Assembly: GCA_018389105.1 (NCBI GenBank)
Contig: JACATO010001086.1
Span: 124,001-188,000 of the forward strand
Length of the DNA stretch: 64,000 bases
DNA from: Nautilus pompilius
Taxonomy: Eukaryota > Mollusca > Cephalopoda > Nautilida > Nautilidae
Reading direction: 5' to 3'
Shown: positions 60,201 through 64,000 of the stretch, piece after piece
Position numbering within the stretch: the stretch's first letter is position 1
Layout: each line of letters starts with the position of its first letter
The notes under the pieces: model-generated
Database searches by the model: none
The model's input: the letters and a program-made list of their open reading frames with translations, nothing else
Told to the model about the DNA's origin: nothing
Program-made: the position numbers and the translations under genes

Positions 60201-62740
60201 CTCTCTCCATCATCTCTCTCTCTCTCTCTCTCCATCATCTCTCTCTGTACTGACGTCATCTCTCTCTCTCTCCATCTCTCTCTCTGTACTGACATCATCT
60301 CTGTCTCTCTCTCTCTCTCCATCATCATCTCTCTCTCTCTCCTCTCCATCATCTCTCTCTGTACTGACATCATCTCTGTCTCTCTCTCTCTCTCTCTCAT
60401 CATCTCTCCTCTCTCTCTCTCTCTCACACACCACACACACACACACACACACAAGACCAAGGATAAGGATTTATTCTACAAGATACGACATGATGTTAGG
60501 TTTTGTCATTTTAAACTGGCCTATTCTTTGACGAAAGGGTTAATGGTATCTGAAAAAAAATATCGCATGTATTCTGTTTTCTTTATTACCTGCGCTCATG
60601 AATGTTAGCTTTGTTTAATTGCACGTATCTTTGTGTTCCACGAAGAAATATTTAAAATCATTCACCACATAAGTGGGTGAGCAGGTCAGAGAGTGGACAA
60701 ACAGGGAGGAAAACAAACAACAAACAGATGAAAATAGAAAGGTTTGCTCCATAATAACATCCGCCTGTAGTTAAAACAACATGTCAGTCAACAACTTCAG
60801 TGGCCTCCTCATAACCTGGACTCATCTGTGTGTACATTTACGTAGGAAACCAGTCTAACCAAGTCCTTGGCCAAGTGAAAGCGGGCGCACACAAACACAC
60901 ACAGCCACAAATACACACAACAGACAAACACACAAACACCACAAAACACAAACACACACAGCCACAAATACACAAACACACACTCACACACGCATACACA
61001 CAACAAACCACAAAACACAAAAACACGAACACACCACTCACTCACTCACACACACACGCACACACACACCCACACACAGTCACAAACACACACCCACCAC
61101 ACATACCACACAGCCACAAATACACAAACACACACACACACACACCCACACACAGTCAAAAACACACACCCACACATACACACACAGCCACAAATACACA
61201 AACACACACACACACGCACACCACACATACACACACAACCACAAATACACAAACACACACTACACACACACACTCACACACACCCCACACCATACACACA
61301 GTCACAAATACACAAACACACACAAACACACACCCACACACAGCCACAAAAAACAGACACACACACCCACCATACCACAACAGCCACAAATACACAAACA
61401 CACACTCACACACACCCACACACATACACACAGTCACAAATACACAAACACACACTCACACACACCCACACACATACACACAGTCACAAATACACAAACA
61501 CACACAACCACACAAAAACACAAACACACACCACACCACACCACACACACACCCACACATACACACAGTCACAAATACACAAACACACACACATACACAC
61601 ACAAAACACAAACACACACCACACCACACCACACACACCCACACACATACACACAGTCACAAATACACAAACACACACATACACACACAGCCACAAACAC
61701 ACACCCACACACATACACACACAGCCACAAACACACACCCACACACATACAACACAGCCACAAACACACACCCACACACATACACACACAGCCACAAACA
61801 AACACCCACACACATACACACACAGCCACAAATACACACACACCACCCCACACACCCACACACACCTCTACCTGCTGGTGTAGCGGTAATTTGATAAAGC
61901 TCTGTGTAGGTAAACAGGTCAGTCACCCGAATAGTCCTGTATCGCCAATACTCGCGCAGACAGGTGAACAGAATATCTTACAAACTTTCACGACAAGAAG
62001 GTCGACGTTAAATTAGAGGAAATCGTCGTCCAATTGCGGAAAACACTAAAACACGGACCAAAACAGATCACGGAATAAGCAACACTAAAGACCTTTTGTT
62101 GAACGCTATAATTTTATGTATAATAATTAATTTAAGTCTTTCCTAAATAACCATTCACGAAGACAAAAGGTCTGACTGTGCTTCATCATCTCACAGAGAG
62201 CAGCCGGCCCCCTTCGTGACCCTAACCCCGTCCCCGATACCAGTCGTAAGGGCCCTCAGCTCGACCACCTGACTCCGCCAAGTTACGGTCTCCTCGCGAG
62301 GGACTCAAATAATGAGGAAAAATACTGCGTATATTTATCCGCACCGCAGCTGAAGGGTTAAAGTAAATGGTCTTTCTGGCCGGGGGGGTGTGTGTGTGTG
62401 TGTGGTGGATGGTGGTAGGTGGGCGGTGGTTTTGTATTTTAATCACAGCCGTATGAAGAGATGCCTACAGTACGGGTACGAAATATTCGGTGTAACTCGG
62501 CCATCCATTAGAACCGGCGGCGGCTCTCTGTTAAATGACTTCACGCAGGGACAAGTGAGACGAGAGGATGATTGGATTACCTGTGAGGCTGAAGAAGGCC
62601 AAAAAGGCTCCCATGCTGCGATCGGCCACGAACAGCTGGCTCGTGTTCTGGGAGGTTTTCCTGCCGGCGTAGATGCCCAGAACCAGGATGAGCGCGTAGA
62701 AGATGAGGACGGAGATCAGCCCAGGTACGTCAACCGCCAT
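45721..62740 (-). CDS. SLC5A7: High-affinity choline transporter (CHT1), sodium:solute symporter family, 8 coding exons
   Basis: Exons (minus strand): 62740-62581, 55715-55608, 53494-53339, 52714-52566, 49752-49606, 48135-48006, 47846-47629 and 46242-45721. They give 1,590 bases and about 529 residues plus stop. Every intron has GT-AG ends and phases agree. The protein takes up choline with Na+ and Cl- at cholinergic terminals, the limiting step for acetylcholine synthesis. It aligns with human CHT1 (580 residues) from start to GGEP and beyond: GGGYINGTAE, TMFDPFQEKYG, GGLYSVACTDV, DWNQTTY, SAAVMSSADS, GGEP. It is shorter at the C-terminus and ends KTSTM. Many hydrophobic segments fit the 13-helix fold. 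Start ATG has a good context (CAAAATGGC). Introns are 159 to 6,865 bases. A related invertebrate choline transporter-like paralogue is the main alternative. Confidence 0.94.
46243..47628 (-). other. Intron 7 of the choline transporter gene
   Basis: 1,386 bases. Its upstream part (46,860-47,628) is nearly identical to copy A, while 46,250-46,850 is strongly diverged from it. No embedded gene. Confidence 0.85.
47629..47846 (-). CDS. SLC5A7: Choline transporter exon 7
   Basis: 218 bases, residues 284-356. Reads DWNQTTYTGEIPFPEDKRS, then two helices with GFGAVSAAVMSSADSTML and AHNLYKQIIRPQ. It includes the conserved aspartate of the SSADS motif. The donor is CAG/GTAAGA. Confidence 0.93.
48006..48135 (-). 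CDS. SLC5A7: Choline transporter exon 6
   Basis: 130 bases, residues 241-283 plus a split codon. It is not evident as an open frame because it has no ATG. Reads TYFQRVLACKTAKIAKW, the conserved QR..A.KT loop, then a helix ending IGGVIGAAT. Acceptor CTCTCTAG/ACT, donor ACAG/GTAAGT. Intron 6 is only 159 bases. Confidence 0.9.
48136..52565 (-). other. Introns 5 and 4 of the choline transporter gene (around exon 5)
   Basis: Intron 5 is 48,136-49,605 and intron 4 is 49,753-52,565, both AT-rich. A GC-richer patch at 51,430-51,660 reads open on the minus strand with no domain. Short TAT and CA runs occur near 49,218-49,243 and 49,817-49,828. This part has no counterpart in copy A. Confidence 0.8.
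49606..49752 (-). CDS. SLC5A7: Choline transporter exon 5
   Basis: 147 bases, 49 codons, phase 0/0. Reads VVSVPFAYDHPAVN, a variable extracellular loop, then a helix ending FGGFAWQ (family GGIPWQ). The donor is CAG/GTTGGT. Confidence 0.92.
52566..52714 (-). CDS. SLC5A7: Choline transporter exon 4
   Basis: 149 bases, residues 142-191. Contains two helices around the symporter signature FLGGLYSVACTDVIQFFF. The exon ends in phase 0 after GGT TTG at a GTATCG donor. Confidence 0.92.
53339..53494 (-). CDS. SLC5A7: Choline transporter exon 3
   Basis: 156 bases, residues 90-141, phase 1 at both ends. Contains GGLFYASKMRNANYVTMFDP and the next helix (LLPEILGDLFWTAATLKALG). The donor is TTAG/GTGAGT. 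Confidence 0.92.
53948..54021 (+). repeat. (AAT)n microsatellite in intron 2
   Basis: About 24 AAT units with one slip. It produces a spurious Asn/Ile open frame. Confidence 0.97.
54544..54727 (-). repeat. 185-base block in intron 2, near-identical to copy A at 18,629-18,813
   Basis: The two blocks differ at about two positions, while flanking duplicated DNA differs heavily. On the plus strand it contains TTAGCTCAGTAGGTGAGATC, which resembles a tRNA D arm/box A. No clear box B follows. It may be a recently converted tract or a retained tRNA-like repeat. Confidence 0.75.
55608..55715 (-). CDS. SLC5A7: Choline transporter exon 2
   Basis: 108 bases, residues 54-89. Reads ATAVGGGYINGTAEVM, then WTQGPLGYSIGLII. 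The acceptor ATGCAG/CA restores the family ATxVGGGYINGTAE motif across the junction, which decides between two nearby AGs. Human CHT1 has W where this has A (ATWVGGG). Confidence 0.92.
57189..57234 (+). repeat. (GT)n microsatellite preceded by CT/CRE-like sequence
   Basis: About 22 GT units with one interruption. It directly follows TCTCTCTCTCTGTACTGATG then TCA at 57,165-57,185, the same motif that is amplified in the 60-kb satellite. Confidence 0.93.
57354..58670 (+). mobile_element. Mariner transposon (DD34D, GVQW3-like family), complete ends, dead transposase
   Basis: The 1,317-bp element lies between TA dinucleotides in intron 1. The terminal inverted repeats begin TACGAGGTCTGTCGAAAA at both ends. 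The transposase follows the family order: QRSCIKFYQKLGDTQAETIR and GDNTMGVTQIKEW at 57,580-57,690, SDQCSGRPSTSRNAVV at 57,735, KFVPELLSQEQQQLR at 57,925, and the catalytic blocks ITGDETWVYGYD (58,026) and RHDNAPAHSS (58,295). The last block, YSPDMAPSDLWLFPKMK (58,380), carries the third acid, and it ends GAYFEGD at 58,598. Frame changes near 57,700, 58,105, 58,190 and 58,330 make it inactive. Clean ends suggest a younger insertion than the neighbouring relics. It is absent from copy A, so it came after the duplication. Confidence 0.93.
60005..60465 (+). repeat. CT satellite with at least six CRE-like inserts
   Basis: CT/TCC repeat interrupted by TCTCTGTACTGACRTCATCT. Perfect TGACGTCA occurs at 60,038, 60,148 and 60,251, and TGACATCA at 60,184, 60,290 and 60,365. 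A short CA run closes it. It lies in intron 1 of the choline transporter and yields a spurious Arg/Glu-rich open frame on the minus strand. Confidence 0.95.
60889..61866 (+). repeat. CA-rich satellite, about 1 kb
   Basis: CA runs with a higher-order motif, CACAGYCACAAATACACAAA, repeated more than ten times at irregular spacing with CACCCACACACATA between. It lies in intron 1. Six-frame translation gives long Thr/His or Cys/Val frames, all artefacts of the repeat. Confidence 0.97.
62581..62740 (-). CDS. SLC5A7: Choline transporter exon 1 (residues 1-53 plus split codon)
   Basis: Starts MAVDVPGL and holds the first membrane helix (LISVLIFYALILVLGIYA), then the loop with FVADRSMGAFLAFFS. Donor ACAG/GTAATC, phase 1. 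The open frame extends 21 codons upstream of this ATG, but the family begins with a short MA-x-x-V-x-GL sequence, so this ATG is chosen. Confidence 0.92.
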
Positions 62741-63341
62741 TTTGTGTTTGTTGGTGGACGGGGGAGGATCTATCTTCTTTATTAGCAAATGAAATTTCAG
62801 CATCGGTTAAGCTCTTTCAACTACCGGATTAGTATAACGACCGCAGTCGTGTTGCTTGTGATGAATTCTATTTCCGTCAACTACCCTCTGTCACACATAA
62901 ATATATTATATCCATTGTACATAAGAATTTGAGAGGTCAACCATAGCAGCTTAAATGGACGGTCCCTCGGGTAGCCACTTGTGATGCCGTCTTCTCAAAT
63001 AACTGCATGAGTGGTCAGGATACTTTAGACACGGGTATCTTTAGAGTTGGCAGGGAAAGTCGGGGAAAAAGGAATAGAATTTATTTGAAATAAAAAGAAC
63101 TGATCTATGATGTTACAAAAAAGTAAAATTCATTTTTTAGAGTATCTTTCATTGCAAGGATGAAGCAGATTTCTCTTTAGGAGTTCTCGGATTCTTGTAT
63201 TGCTGAAGATAAAATAAACAGACATCTCTTTATGAGCTGTGATTTTCCGAACTTTAATTTAGCATTAGGCAAATGGTTTTCATTGGATACATTTAATCCA
63301 ATAAAGGATTTCTAAAATTATAATTATACATAATTAGTGTC
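62741..63341 (-). promoter_or_regulatory. Upstream region of the choline transporter gene
   Basis: This would contain the 5' UTR and promoter, or a leader intron, of the minus-strand gene. No CpG island or clear TATA-initiator pair was recognised, and a noncoding leader exon beyond the window is possible. Confidence 0.3.
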
Positions 63342-63464
63342 CTCTCTCTCTATCTCTCTCTCTATCTATCTCCTCTCTCTCTATCGATCTATCTATTAGC
63401 GATCTATCTCTCTCTCTCTCTCTCGCTCTCTCTATCTATCTTCTATCTCTCTCGCTCTCTCTCT

Positions 63465-63499
<35 letters not shown>

Positions 63500-63569
63500 C
63501 TCTCTCTCTATCGCTTCTATCTATCTATCTATCTATCTCGCTATCTATCTATCTATCTCTCTCTCGCTC

Positions 63570-63600
<31 letters not shown>

Positions 63601-63804
63601 CTCTCTCTCTATCAATCTATCTATCCTCGCTAGCTACTCCTCTCTCTATCAATCTATCTATCTCTTTCTAGCTAATTCCTCTCTCTCTATCTATCTTATC
63701 TCTCTCTCCTCTCTCTCTCATCTCTCTCTCTCTACTCAATCTATCTATCTCTCTCTCTGCTAATTCCTCTCTCTCTATCTATCAATCTATCTATCTCTAG
63801 CTAA

Positions 63805-63880
<76 letters not shown>

Positions 63881-64000
63881 CTATCTATCTCTCTCTCTAG
63901 CTAATTCCTCTCTCTCTAAATATCAATCTATCTATCTCTCTCTAGCTAATTCCTCTGCTCTATCTATCTATCGATCTATCTATCTCTATCTAGCTATCTA
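63342..64000 (+). repeat. CT/TATC compound satellite running off the window
   Basis: CT runs alternate with TATC/GATA-type tetranucleotides. A longer-period unit around CTAGCTAATTCCTCTCTCTC, then ATCAATCTATCTATC, recurs near 63,660, 63,755, 63,800, 63,900 and 63,940. Confidence 0.96.

Larger units (their letters stand above)
43700..60700. repeat. Segmental duplication, copy B (contains the intact choline transporter gene)
   Basis: This is the partner of copy A at about 14,640-20,960, in direct orientation about 29 kb to its right. It holds exons 2-8 of the intact gene. Relative to copy A it contains exons 3-6 with their introns, the mariner at 57,354-58,670, and long CT and CA satellites. 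Edges are approximate because divergence rises outward. Confidence 0.8.
55716..62580 (-). other. Intron 1 of the choline transporter gene
   Basis: The longest intron, 6,865 bases. It hosts the mariner, the CT/CRE-like satellite, the CA satellite and a GC-richer patch at 62,150-62,350 with a tRNA-like minus-strand string (TGGTCGAGCTGAGGGC). The remainder is AT-rich, with homology to copy A up to about 60,700. Confidence 0.85.

Noticed and set aside
59969-60460. 163-residue Arg/Glu-rich open frame on the minus strand
   Set aside because: Translation of the CT satellite with no complex sequence.
60830-61894. A 354-codon open frame, the longest in the window
   Set aside because: It is a translation of the CA satellite (Thr/His/Asn repeats). 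Overlapping frames on the other strand are equally open, as expected for a repeat.
1-64000. CRISPR array, operon, bacterial island or phage
   Set aside because: Introns with GT-AG ends, microsatellites and animal transposons show animal nuclear DNA. The regular repeats present are satellites, with no spacer structure.

Overview
This is a window of animal nuclear DNA. The host genes are split by GT-AG introns, the background is AT-rich, there is much microsatellite DNA, and many DNA transposons are present in various states of decay. The gene types, the tRNA-like SINE fragments and the transposon mix fit a lophotrochozoan invertebrate, most likely a mollusc. That assignment is inference: no species marker was recognised.

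Layout. At 1-1450 lies a CpG-rich, triplet-repeat-rich promoter region that probably fires both ways. A 14-codon first exon points left (335 to 293), and a noncoding first exon probably ends at the donor at 651 and points right. The right-hand gene is LIPT2, the mitochondrial octanoyltransferase that starts protein lipoylation, with coding exons at 4506-4965 and 5775-6124. From 6.1 to 14.6 kb I see no convincing gene. There are GC-rich patches, tRNA-derived SINE-like pieces, and an 80-bp minisatellite in which each unit carries a Pol III B-box and a T-run.

The main locus is a minus-strand sodium/choline cotransporter gene of the SLC5A7 (CHT1) family. It has eight coding exons between 62740 and 45721, and all seven introns keep GT-AG ends and compatible phases. 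The predicted protein is about 529 residues. A second, broken copy in the same orientation lies at 16008-19372 and retains only parts of exons 2, 7 and 8. The homology extends far beyond the exons, about 14.7-21 kb against 43.7-60.7 kb, so this is a segmental tandem duplication. Its identity is patchy: near-identical blocks, including intron sequence, sit between strongly diverged blocks. This suggests gene conversion after an older duplication.

The 22 kb between the copies (about 22-44 kb) is a transposon graveyard. It holds a ZBED-type hAT element, a second hAT scrap, an unidentified degenerate coding-like region, a ZMYM1/TTF-type hAT on the minus strand interrupted by a complete-ended Tc1 element with Sleeping Beauty-like IR/DR ends, an Hsmar1-like mariner relic, and another hAT-like transposase relic. 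Intron 1 of the choline transporter gene contains a complete-ended mariner (57354-58670), a CT satellite with repeated CRE-like octamers, and nearly 1 kb of CA-rich satellite. The window ends in CT/TATC simple repeats.

I found no clear new molecular system. The observations most worth a second look are the mosaic conversion pattern between the two choline transporter copies, the CRE-bearing satellite in three places, and the B-box minisatellite.
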